A stretch of 64,000 nucleotides of DNA, taken from positions 1-64,000 of the forward strand of contig NZ_LWHG01000030.1 in NCBI RefSeq assembly GCF_001625445.1. Direction: 5' to 3'. Shown piece after piece: positions 8,621 through 16,406 of this stretch. Within the stretch, counting starts at the first letter, position 1; every line of letters begins with the position of its first letter. Source of the stretch: Haladaptatus sp. R4. Lineage in GTDB: Archaea; Halobacteriota; Halobacteria; Halobacteriales; Haladaptataceae. Below the pieces are notes generated by a model. That model was not told the DNA's origin and did no database searches. It saw nothing but the letters and a program-made list of their open reading frames with translations. A program made the translations under genes and the position numbers.

Positions 8621-8852
8621 AGTCCGAATAAACTAGGTGAGGGGTGCGCAAATAGGCGTCGCTGGCGGGAGGTTTCGTCGCGACCTTAGACCGGTCCCAT
8701 CTGCTAAGGCGGGGGCCGGTCCCAGGCTCTCCTTACGCTCACTCGGGTCGGGGCGTTGGTGTGCCCTTGCACTGTATCTCGCACGCCGAATATGTCCTCG
8801 AATGAGGGGTTCGACAGAGCCCAGAACGGAGAATATCGTTTTTCGTCGACGA

Positions 8853-9478
8853 TCAACGCTCGCGATCGTCACCGCCGTACACTGGACGGTATCGATGCAG
8901 GACGTTTCCATTCCCGAACGTCTTCGTGTCGAGCAGCCGCAATTCGAAATCGTCGGCCAGTCCTGCGAACAGCGAGTGCCCATCGCCCAGCAAAATCGGA
9001 TTCACGATTATTCGGAGCTCGTCGACCAGTCCCGCCTCGAGCATTGAAACCGTGAGCTTTGAGCTGCCGAAAATCGCGAGGTCGTCGCCGGATTGGCGTT
9101 TGAGCTCCGAAATCTCCTCGACAATGTCCTCCGAAACGACTCTCGTGTTGTTCCAATCCGCTTCCTCTAGCGTCGTCGAGACGACGACTTTGGGGAGGCT
9201 GTTCATGCGCTCGGCGACGCGGGAGTTGTCGTCGCCTCCGGCCAGTAGTTCGCCATTAGCTCGTAGGTGACACGACCGAAGAGGAGTACCCCGATTTCGT
9301 CCAGTTGCTCGACGGAGAACGTGTTGAACTCGTCGTCCACGTGGTGCCAGTCGATCTCGCGGTTCGATCGCTCGAAGAACCCGTTGAACGACATCATCTC
9401 GAAGGCGAACAAGTCGCGCTCGGCGGCCTCCCCTGTTAGCGATCGCGAAGATTCGGCCTCATTTCTGGAAGTCGGCAT
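8853..9478 (-). pseudogene. dihydrofolate reductase-like (RibD C-terminal domain) gene, frameshifted
   Basis: The first part (9478 down to about 9230) reads FAFEMMSFNGFFERSNREID, then EIGVLLFGRVTYELMANYWP. The second part, in another frame from about 9230, reads AERMNSLPKVVVSTTLEEAD, DDLAIFGSSKLTVSMLEAGL and VDELRIIVNPILLGDGHSLF. Joined, they form the standard ~190-200-residue RibD_C/DHFR-like protein (YyaP/YwjB type), an NADPH-dependent reductase fold of unknown substrate. One base is missing or extra near the junction EATT/DNSRVAERM. It is either an assembly indel or a fresh pseudogene, since both halves are otherwise well preserved. Confidence 0.75.
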
Positions 9479-9704
9479 GGCCCGTGAGAAGTTGACGCGT
9501 CGAGGTATAGTTATTGATAGAATACAGCCCGAAAGCTGACCTTATCCCTCTGAGATGTCTCATCCCTCCTCCGTGTTTGGAACTGGAGGTTCGTTCCCGA
9601 GGCAGCTGCAACCGCAAGAGTGCTGTCTATTCAATAACGTATGAGAAAACTATCAAGGGGTCATCAAGAGTGCAGCACGGTTACCAATCGAGTGCACGGT
9701 GAAA

Positions 9705-10028
9705 CTACTTCGACGACTCGTGTGTGAGCACTACTTCATAGAAACGTCGATCCGGTTCAGCGGTAGCCATTACGTCACTCATTTGTTCTTCCCAATCGCA
9801 CGAGTCACGAATCGCCCCAAATGCCTCTTGGCTTTCGAACAGGACGTAATTCACGATGCGTTCGCCGCCGAGACTGCGGTGGAGGCTGAACGAGACAAAC
9901 CCTGGGAGGTCACCCATTGATTCGACGTTCTCTTGGATCTCGTCGATGATTGGTTGCTGATTATCCGGATCAATCTTGAAGACATTGATGAGGGTTGCTC
10001 CAACTTCGTTATCGTTAATTTCGGGCAT
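9705..10028 (-). CDS. antibiotic biosynthesis monooxygenase (ABM) domain protein
   Basis: A 107-residue protein with a ferredoxin-like alpha/beta fold pattern. ATLINVFKIDPDNQQPIIDE forms strand one and helix one. LPGFVSFSLHRSLGGERIVN and YVLFESQEAF are characteristic ABM/YgiN strands, and WEEQMSDVMATAEPDRRFYE closes the domain. ABM proteins include cofactor-free monooxygenases and heme-degrading enzymes; the heme ligands of IsdG are not evident. It may be cotranscribed with the small membrane-anchored protein 10033-10221, whose stop is only four bases upstream. Confidence 0.85.
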   Translation of the reverse strand: MPEINDNEVGATLINVFKIDPDNQQPIIDEIQENVESMGDLPGFVSFSLHRSLGGERIVNYVLFESQEAFGAIRDSCDWEEQMSDVMATAEPDRRFYEVVLTHESSK

Positions 10029-10032
10029 AGAA

Positions 10033-10221
10033 TTACCGCTCTCCTGAATTTGCTGCTAATTTGCTCGCAGCGACGAGCCCAAGAATGACACCGAACCCGA
10101 AGACGACAAAGCGAGGCGGACCTCGTTCTATGGATCGCCTGCTCTCTGTACCCTGTTCTGCCTTTGTGTATTCGATACCACAGCAGGTGGACCGGTTCAA
10201 GCATGGCGTTGGAGCCATCAC
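10033..10221 (-). CDS. possible small single-span membrane protein
   Basis: A 62-residue frame with an N-terminal cysteine cluster (CLNRSTCCGIEY), a basic linker, and one predicted transmembrane helix (FVVFGFGVILGLVAASKLAA). It ends four bases before the ABM gene, which suggests an operon. No family is recognised. Support comes from the helix and the spacing only. Confidence 0.4.
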   Translation of the reverse strand: MMAPTPCLNRSTCCGIEYTKAEQGTESRRSIERGPPRFVVFGFGVILGLVAASKLAANSGER

Positions 10222-10399
10222 CTCTATAGACGGATCGTTATACCCTCAAGTTCGTTCGAACATGTTCGAGTAAATAGTCTTCGTGGCTGCTATCGTCCTC
10301 TAAGGTATGAAATCACCTGCGGCTGAAGTATCAAAAAATGAGTCGAATTACAGAGAGACACGATTTCGTAACAAAGTCCGAAGTAGCGAGGGAATCCCG

Positions 10400-10765
10400 A
10401 TGAGACGACTCATGCGCGTATTGCTAGGGGTTGAGGCTGTATCGTTTTTTCTTGCCGCCACAATTCATGCAGGGATGCTTATCAGTGGCTATGAACATCA
10501 CGAAGCGATGATTGCCGAGAGTATAATCGGGATGGTTCTGCTCAGTGGCTTAATAAGAACCTGGCTTCGTTCACGTTCGATGTTCACAACCGCCATAATC
10601 GTCCAAGCATTCGCATTACTGGGAACGCTTGTCGGAATCTTCACGATCGTCATTGGCATTGGCCCACGTACTGTCCCGGATATTGCATACCACGTAAGCA
10701 TCGTGGTGGTGTTAGCAGTTGGCCTTGGAGTAGCCCGACATGGACGTAGAACTGAAATGATGTGA
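10400..10765 (+). CDS. small four-helix membrane protein
   Basis: A 121-residue protein from ATG 10400 (MRRLMRVLLGVEAVSFFLAA). The in-frame extension back to 10307 is polar and unlike the rest. Four hydrophobic segments are visible: the first around VSFFLAATIHAGMLI, then SIIGMVLLSGLI, IIVQAFALLGTLVGIFTIVI and VSIVVVLAVGLGVARHG. Histidines in the first loop (IHAG...GYEHHEA) recall DoxX- or heme-type small membrane proteins, but no assignment is made. It is transcribed away from the ABM pair. Confidence 0.65.
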   Translation: MRRLMRVLLGVEAVSFFLAATIHAGMLISGYEHHEAMIAESIIGMVLLSGLIRTWLRSRSMFTTAIIVQAFALLGTLVGIFTIVIGIGPRTVPDIAYHVSIVVVLAVGLGVARHGRRTEMM

Positions 10766-10944
10766 AGCCGTCACAGACTTGGATATCGGCGATGTTGTAT
10801 GTGACTTCAGTGAGCTCCCCCGGACAAACTCCTACGTAGAATACGCAACTGCGGTAAACACAAATTAACTACTATCGCCTAAATCCATAAGCGGAAGTGG
10901 AACTCCCCCGGGACCTTCAATGAAATCTATGTGCACAGTTACCG

Positions 10945-11274
10945 TCATCGAAGATACGTCTCCAGTGAATCCACGACGTGATCGACAAAGTCCTTCGTAA
11001 CTCGACCCTGCCACGCCACCAGATCTTCGATACGAGGGGAGTGGACTGCCCATGGAGAGACGAACGATTCGTACGGTACACCACCTGTTTTCCAGACAGC
11101 TGGCTCTAAGGGAATCGAATCACCGTACTCTTTCGTCGAGAGAGCGACAGCCACGTACTGCTCGTCACCGAACGGATGCGATTCGTTGTTGACGATGAGC
11201 CACGGTCGTTGGCTATCTTCGCCCAGTTTGAACGGGTCTGAACTTCGAACCACATCGCCACGTTCCGGTTGCAT
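10945..11274 (-). CDS. MazF/PemK-like toxin protein
   Basis: A 109-residue protein of the PemK/MazF (CcdB-like barrel) superfamily. It has the family opening RGDVVRSSDPFKLGEDSQRP (GD..., then a proline-bounded strand), WLIVNNESHPFGDEQYVAVA, and the late LVAWQGRVTKDFVDHVVDSL. MazF toxins are sequence-specific endoribonucleases. The ATG begins exactly where the upstream wHTH gene (11275-11637) ends, so the two form a translationally coupled pair in antitoxin-then-toxin order. Instead of a MazE-type antitoxin the partner is a winged helix, an arrangement I associate with haloarchaea. Catalytic Arg/Thr residues cannot be assigned with certainty. Confidence 0.75.
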   Translation of the reverse strand: MQPERGDVVRSSDPFKLGEDSQRPWLIVNNESHPFGDEQYVAVALSTKEYGDSIPLEPAVWKTGGVPYESFVSPWAVHSPRIEDLVAWQGRVTKDFVDHVVDSLETYLR

Positions 11275-11637
11275 CTATTCGTCTCGCTCACTTGGGTGCG
11301 GTTCGTCCGGAGCGACTGCGTCCCACTCTTCAGGTTCGATTGCTCCTTCGTCTTGATTGAGCCGTTCCGTGATCGTGTGGAGAGCGTACGCGTCTGCAAC
11401 CCGATCAAGATCGTTCGTTATCGCCCAGTACTCTCCTCTGTGTCGGACGAGTTCACGCTGTTTCAACCGTGAGAGGGCTGTCCCAACTGTGTTCGGATCC
11501 GCATCGATACTGGTAGCGATTTCCGACCGGGAGAACGCTCTGTCCCGATTTGTATAGAGATAGCCAAGTATCTGTTCGGGCACGCTTGGGCCACTTGGGA
11601 GGTCCCCGGCTTCGAACTCCTCGATACGAACGGGCAT
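11275..11637 (-). CDS. winged-helix protein, putative antitoxin of the MazF pair
   Basis: A 120-residue protein. Residues 18-75 form a winged helix: SVPEQILGYLYTNRDRAFSR, then SEIATSIDADPNTVGTALSR as the HTH, then LVRHRGEYWAITNDLDRVA as the wing. A long acidic helical tail (RLNQDEGAIEPEEWDAVAPD) follows, which could mask the basic toxin. It directly abuts the MazF-like gene. The N-terminal PVRIEEFEAGDLPSGPSVPE is a conserved-looking lead-in for such haloarchaeal pairs. It is probably both repressor of its own operon and toxin neutraliser (inference from organisation). Confidence 0.7.
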   Translation of the reverse strand: MPVRIEEFEAGDLPSGPSVPEQILGYLYTNRDRAFSRSEIATSIDADPNTVGTALSRLKQRELVRHRGEYWAITNDLDRVADAYALHTITERLNQDEGAIEPEEWDAVAPDEPHPSERDE

Positions 11638-12351
11638 ACGCTGTACTTAGTGTGCCGATGTAATCAATGTACGGGTGTGCTGAAGCAGTGATCCAGTAGA
11701 CGATCGCTATCAGCAGGTACTCTTAGCTCGTTGGCTGAAACGATCTCCGCGTGAGGGATTCAAAACGGTCGAATAACTCGGATTAGGGGTTTGATCGACC
11801 AATTACACGGATGATTTGAGAGATAGGGAACCATTCTTCACGGGGCCTGTTGTCGTACGATCAGTGGCATAGAATCTGCGGTCGTATATCAGGTATTAAT
11901 CGGGATCGTAGGGAAAGTAGTCTGTGTTCTGGGATTTCGACGCGTTTCAATATGAGTGATTGATTCGATAACTGAAGTAGAACGTGCGGCGGCAGTGAGT
12001 TCTATTTCGCGAATCTGGCCGATTTAGGCGATTGACTACCGCTGGGCAGTATAAGCGGCAGTAGGTGCATCCCGGTACTCGCTTCAGTTTATGCGTAGAT
12101 TGTAGCGTTCTTCCACGACGACGCTGAGTTGGAGCACTCGACAAGTTACGAAGGAGGCTGGCACTGGGGGTGGTGAGCTATAGTATGTCCATTTGAGATA
12201 ACAATGGTCGAAGAACGACTGAAAGGTCGCCGGAGCGACTACGGCAGGTGTTGAAATGGCTTCTCATACTATTACCGAGTCGAACCATTCTTTATGATTA
12301 GTATCACATAATAGTCACAATTTTTATTTACCTTCTAATTCACCCTGAACT
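11638..12351. other. intergenic, no recognised gene
   Basis: About 700 bp with no open frame of convincing composition. A plus-strand stretch around 12105-12170 (FFHDDAELEHSTSYEGGWHW) is acidic and could be a decayed remnant of a lost gene. An A/T-rich promoter-like block at 12290-12345 precedes the small membrane gene at 12352. Confidence 0.4.
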
Positions 12352-12555
12352 ATGGTTTCAGTCGTCGCACTTGTCTTTGGATTGATTTGTGTCGTGTTCG
12401 GCGCGTCAATGATACGAGATCCAAGCGCTCCAGACAAATTCTGGTATCCCGAAGATAATCCAACGCATAGTCGAATTGCTCGGCGGGTAGTCCAGATGAT
12501 GGGCGGGCTGTGTCTCGTGTTCGGCGCTTTCGTATTATATCTTAGCTTAAGCTAA
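12352..12555 (+). CDS. small two-helix membrane protein
   Basis: A 67-residue protein with two transmembrane helices (VVALVFGLICVVFGASMI and MMGGLCLVFGAFVLYLSL). They are separated by a polar loop, RDPSAPDKFWYPEDNPTHSR. It is followed 33 bp later by another two-helix protein, so the pair may form a small membrane unit. No family is recognised. Confidence 0.6.
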   Translation: MVSVVALVFGLICVVFGASMIRDPSAPDKFWYPEDNPTHSRIARRVVQMMGGLCLVFGAFVLYLSLS

Positions 12556-12588
12556 TTCCTAATAAGTCAAAGAAAACTAACTAATTAT

Positions 12589-12804
12589 ATGAACCGAAAT
12601 ATGACTCCTATACTATCTAAAATTTTCATCACAACAGGAGTTTCATCGATGGTTCTCTTTGTTTCTGGCCGAACTACTGATCTAGCCCTGATTGACTTTG
12701 TTGTTCGAGACCTCCCATGGTGGGCGTCCATTGTGGGGTTACTAGGTGGTTACTTACTTTTTGTTATGGGACGATGGTTGGAACGATCTCAAGACTGCAA
12801 TTAA
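12589..12804 (+). CDS. small two-helix membrane protein
   Basis: A 71-residue protein with two hydrophobic helices (KIFITTGVSSMVLFVSG and WASIVGLLGGYLLFVMGRW) joined by an acidic loop, and a short charged tail. It is the probable operon partner of 12352-12555. No function can be assigned. Confidence 0.5.
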   Translation: MNRNMTPILSKIFITTGVSSMVLFVSGRTTDLALIDFVVRDLPWWASIVGLLGGYLLFVMGRWLERSQDCN

Positions 12805-12979
12805 GCAATGCTCTACTCAGACGGAGAGACCCCCTCTGAACAAAATAGACACAATTACGCTTTCTATGTAGTCTCAACATCTGCTCCTACGTCCGCTTAG
12901 TGCAACATGGAGCAGTATGATCTGTGTATTTTTGTATGAGATACCGCTGATTTCACCACTGGCTCCCAAGAGTACCACC

Positions 12980-13243
12980 CTAAGTATCCATCGCAGAGAC
13001 AGAAACCGTCCGGTCAGAATGAATCGTAACGTGATACCCAATATACTCAAAGCTCACCTCTGGTGAGCCATGCTGATAGAGATCCTCGAGGGCATCAGGA
13101 TCAATCACCTCGTAGAGGAGCGTCGCAGGCTTCGTGCCATTCGCTTCAGTCACTGCCGTCACCACGGCAGCAGTGATCGACTCGGTGTCAGGACGTGTCG
13201 TTCGTATCGATAGCTCTGACTGTGACGATGACGCGTTCTCCAT
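12980..13243 (-). CDS. HalOD1 output domain protein
   Basis: An 87-residue protein matching the haloarchaeal HalOD1 output domain: SITAAVVTAVTEANGTKPAT, then LLYEVIDPDALEDLYQHGSP, then VSFEYIGYHVTIHSDRTVSV. HalOD1 is a small alpha/beta domain found alone or attached to signalling proteins. Its biochemical role is not established, though it is thought to be a signalling output. It is transcribed away from the motif array that follows. Confidence 0.85.
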   Translation of the reverse strand: MENASSSQSELSIRTTRPDTESITAAVVTAVTEANGTKPATLLYEVIDPDALEDLYQHGSPEVSFEYIGYHVTIHSDRTVSVSAMDT

Positions 13244-13414
13244 ACGCTCTGCTCAGGGAAGGTGTGCTAATAGATTTTAGGAGCCAATCGGTATCATATA
13301 GCACGCTTTTTGATCAATCTCACTGAGTTGAATGTCCTCTCTTCGATAACCGTATCCACCCACGCACCACCAACCCACTAGCCCATCACTCCTTCACAAA
13401 CTCTCCTACCAAGC

Positions 13415-14534
13415 GGACAGTCAGCCAGCAGACACAGGGTGCCCACCCCAACGTGAACCACGCCGTCTTTCAAGTGAAAATCAATATCACAGACAACCAG
13501 CATCAGCCAGCTTGACAGTCCACTATTACCACACCACATTTCCGGAGTAAATCTGCTTCCCACTGCTGGTAGACGCTCTCTCCCTCCACAATCACTCTTG
13601 CCTTCACAGACTGTCCCACTAACTCACTCGCACTGACAGTCCGGTTGCTGATTCACAGAGGACAGTCCGGTGGCCTCAACTGGTCCACTTCAAACTCGTT
13701 GTAGCACGCTGGACAGTCCTCTGGTTATCGCCGGATACGGTCAACTCCCACTGGTACCGGGATGACAGTCCCACGGGCTGTTACACTCCCAACATCTATT
13801 CTGCTGGTCGGGAACGGACAGTCTAGAGTCCATTTGTCCCACTCCAGGCTGTCCTCACCTCTGGTGGACAGTCAGGCAGTACGTTCATTGTAACCCCGGT
13901 GTCTCTCTTATTGGCACCCAGATCTGCGTGAAGCCAGTGGGCATCCCAACCAATACATCCACTGGCATCCCATACCGTCGCTCATCGGATTTCTTTGTCT
14001 TGTCCGGATAGAGGGACTGTCAGAACTCGTTGCTCTTGATGACTGTCCTGTGCTGTCTCACAGCCTTTGTGTCTCGCACTTCGTCACTCGGTTTCTGGGA
14101 TGGACCGCTCCTCGAGGTCTTTCCGTCCTGGTAGCTGTCGTCCTCTCGTAACGCTGCACGTCCTTGCTGTCGATGCTGCCTAACTCCTCATCGTACTGCT
14201 CATCCCTTGTTTTCAGCTATCCTCTCGCTCCCTCTACACTGTCCGTCGCTGTCTCGCTCTCATTGACTGTCTACTGGTCTCGGTATGGCTGTCACTCCAC
14301 CTTCTGTTGTCAGCACCAGCTTCAGAAAGCTAAGTCGGCCTCGGTTTCAGTCTTCTTTTCGCACTGTGGACTGTCCCATCTCGCGGTATTCTGTGTTCTG
14401 TGGCTGCTGTTTCTACATGAGGGGACCGTCCCTCTGTACTCACACTCTCGCCTCTCTCATTATCTCGCCTTGGCGGACTGTCGTCCAATCGCTACACACC
14501 AGTCTACAGAAATCTCGCTTTCGGGGGACTGTCC
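13415..14534. repeat. array of ~17 GGAC-W-GTCC near-palindromes, ~26/52-bp phased
   Basis: Nine-mers equal or close to GGACAGTCC or its complement GGACTGTCC are centred at 13419, 13517, 13612, 13638, 13664, 13715, 13767, 13820, 13870, 14018, 14044, 14240, 14268, 14372, 14427, 14479 and 14530. Four are perfect with an A or T centre (13660, 13711, 14368, 14526); 14423 has C at the centre. Intervals are mostly 26-28 or 50-55 bp, with a few larger gaps. The central base is A in the left group (except 13612) and T in the right group. No protein family is visible. It could be a multisite binding region (operator, partition or origin-like) for a dimeric protein, possibly the winged-helix protein encoded at 15017. 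Confidence 0.7.
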
Positions 14535-14685
14535 ATACACCACTTTTCATCTGTTCTCCCTGCCTCATTCTGGCGCGGACTTCAATCTACTTCTCAAAAA
14601 TTTGATTGTCGTCATCTAAGTGGCTTTCGTAACTGTCGTCCCTGTCGCTTCTCCCCTATTGTGTCATAGTCTTTAGTACAGTTGT

Positions 14686-14750
14686 GGGTGCCCACTCAAT
14701 CAGTCTCACACAGTGGGGTGCCCGTCGTGCTACGTTTATCTTGGGTGCCC
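14686..14750. repeat. three GGGTGCCC sites at ~27-30 bp spacing
   Basis: The exact 8-mer GGGTGCCC occurs at 14686-14693 (inside GTGGGTGCCCAC), 14716-14723 and 14743-14750. An outlying copy is at 13437-13444, and related sites are at 13912 (GGCACCCA) and 13938 (TGGGCATCCCA). Spacing matches that of the GGAC-W-GTCC array, so this may be a second site type for the same or another protein. Confidence 0.55.
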
Positions 14751-15016
14751 ATGTCTCGTCGCTGAGTTCATTCTCAGTCTCTCTTCAGTTGGAGGTATGG
14801 TTGGTTGCTCCTCGGTTGTTTTCCAGTGTGTTTCTGCAAGGATGTTGCCGTCGGTTTTCGTTTTCTTCTTTCTTACACGTTGGTTCTCCCGGTAGTTGAT
14901 TTGTTTGCTGTTGTTTGGGGTGTGTTTCAGCTATATGTATCGGGAGGGGTGGATTATCCGCGTTTATGCTCCTAAACGCCAATAGAATTATTAGCGCTAT
15001 CTTCGTTTATGTTCGT

Positions 15017-15478
15017 ATGGGAACCTCAAAGACTAGAGAAGAAGATGAGATGATTCGGGGCCATCGTCGGACGTTGCTTGATGGTCTTCGCTATCACGGT
15101 GGGTCAGCCAACACCAGTGAGCTTCGTGCCTACGGGGATGTCCCACCGGGAAGTATCCGGCACCACCTCTCTGTATTAGAAGAGTGGGAGCTCATCGTGC
15201 AGGAGGGAACAGAGCGACTTGACAATGGTGAACTAGCCAATCAATATCACCTCACTGACGCTGGCTCAGCCGCTGCCGAGGAGATTGCAGAGAGTACGAC
15301 CACAGCTGAAACCGTTGAGAGTTTAGAACAGAAAGTGAACCAGCAACAAGAGCAACTGGAAACGCTTCACGACGAAGTGAAGTCGCTTCGGGAAGAAGTG
15401 GATGAACTCAATGAGCTTCGAGTAGAGTTCAACCGGATGGCCGAGATCGTCGAGGATTTCGCGAGACAGAAACAATAG
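15017..15478 (+). CDS. winged-helix protein with C-terminal coiled coil
   Basis: A 153-residue protein from ATG 15017. Residues 12-75 are a winged helix: MIRGHRRTLLDGLRYHGGSA, SELRAYGDVPPGSIRHHLSV as the HTH, and WELIVQEGTERL...YHLTDAG as the wing. Residues 95-150 are a heptad-rich coiled coil (SLEQKVNQQQEQLETLHDEV, SLREEVDELNEL), so the protein should dimerise or oligomerise. Such PadR/TrmB-like proteins occur on haloarchaeal plasmids and integrated elements. It is transcribed out of the long motif array. That makes the array its natural DNA target, for repression, spreading or partition (inference). The earlier in-frame start at 14915 reads into non-coding-like sequence. Confidence 0.8.
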   Translation: MGTSKTREEDEMIRGHRRTLLDGLRYHGGSANTSELRAYGDVPPGSIRHHLSVLEEWELIVQEGTERLDNGELANQYHLTDAGSAAAEEIAESTTTAETVESLEQKVNQQQEQLETLHDEVKSLREEVDELNELRVEFNRMAEIVEDFARQKQ

Positions 15479-15601
15479 AGGATGTTCTAAAACCGGTTGA
15501 ACGTGATCTCGATTTCCTCGTCTCATTCGTTGGTTTGTGCTTCGGTCGGTGATTGTCCTCGGTGGTCTGGGTCACTGTTGTCCTGCTTGGTCGTCACGAG
15601 G

Positions 15602-16141
15602 TTAGTGAGAGGCGTTTGGTCGTTGTCTTGGTAGAGTCGAAGATCCATCCGGTGTCGTTGTCTCCGGTGGCACCACAATAACATCCCACTCGCGTAGATC
15701 CCCGTTCATCTCGTACTCGGGGATGATCGGCGGCTTCAACTTCTCACGATTTCCTGGCCGGGTGATCGTCTTGCCCTCGATACTGAGTGTATTCGTTCCT
15801 GTATAGAACCGTCGCTCACCATCGACGCTGTGATTGCTCCGACAGCAGACCGGAGCGTGAGCAACTGTATTGTACACCTGTTCGGCGACGTTTTCCCGTG
15901 CAAAGAACAAGCACCGATTTCCGTCATTGTGTGCCTGTGCAAGGTTCTTGACCGTCTGTGACGGTTGGGTACTGCCGGTCGTGTGTCCACTTTCGATATT
16001 GGCATCATTCGTCCCCGCAAGCCGATTCAAGAGCGGGTAATCCTTGCGGTAGCTGTTGACTTTGTCTGCGACTGTCTCCGGGTCGTCATCCGATGTAATA
16101 GTGAAAACGTCATCCAGCCAGGCAAGGCCATCCGGCATCAC
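15602..16141 (-). pseudogene. C-terminal fragment of a plasmid-type ATPase
   Basis: The peptide MPDGLAWLDDVFTITSDDDP, ETVADKVNSYRKDYPLLNRL, NIESGHTTGSTQPSQTVKNL, then CRSNHSVDGERRFYTGTNTL and PPIIPEYEMNGDLREWDVIV resembles the C-terminal part of large haloarchaeal plasmid/integrative-element ATPases as I remember them. The N-terminal Walker A/B body is missing. A deletion appears internally, where TRPGNREKL joins directly to KPPIIPEY. The fragment directly follows a GGGP-synthase fragment on the same strand, so an illegitimate junction lies near 16145-16155. Confidence 0.55.
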
Positions 16142-16154
16142 CTCCCCCGTCTGC

Positions 16155-16406
16155 TCAGGAATTCAGAACAATCGAAAGCAGATAGCCAGAGGGTGTCTCG
16201 GTGTGAGACGACGACGGGCGATAGGTCGGCTCGACGAAGATGGAAATCTCGGTAGAACAGAGTGTATCGAGAATTGGTTGCACGCGTGCTTCTGTGACGT
16301 TCGTGGTGCCACCGAGTATGATTGCATCGGTGCCCGTGTCGGCAATGCTAGCGTAGGTATCCCCGTCGCTGAGTGCTTTGTCTGGGTCGATCTTCGTGAC
16401 GTGCTC
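16155..16406 (-). pseudogene. N-terminal fragment of geranylgeranylglyceryl phosphate synthase
   Basis: The open stretch reads EHVTKIDPDKALSDGDTYAS, IADTGTDAIILGGTTNVTEA, then IFVEPTYRPSS and GYLLSIVLNS. HVTK-DPDK and the IxGGTT phosphate-binding loop are hallmarks of GGGP synthase, which couples sn-glycerol-1-phosphate to GGPP in archaeal lipid synthesis. The family is ~230-250 residues; only about 84 codons remain, with no start codon. It stops at 16155 beside the plasmid ATPase remnant. It is a dead copy; the essential functional gene must be elsewhere in the genome. Confidence 0.75.

Larger units (their letters stand above)
13261..15016. other. 1.7-kb non-coding region with mirrored strand composition
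   Basis: The plus strand is C/A-rich at 13350-13650, C/T-rich at about 13900-14600, and T/G-rich at 14700-14930, so the right edge has the composition of the left edge's complement. Open frames here (for example 14164-14619) are rich in Ser, Leu, Cys and His and almost lack acidic residues, unlike every real gene in the window. I regard the region as non-coding or as strongly decayed zinc-finger coding. Confidence 0.6.

Noticed and set aside
8117-8689. 190-codon plus-strand frame
   Set aside because: Antisense shadow of the VOC gene on the minus strand.
14164-14619. 152-codon plus-strand protein in the array region
   Set aside because: Ser/Leu/Cys/His-rich, few acidic residues, no family; composition unlike every real gene of the window.
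13300-14650. CRISPR array
   Set aside because: Repeated unit is only 8-9 bp, spacing varies, no 28-37-bp direct repeats and no cas genes nearby.
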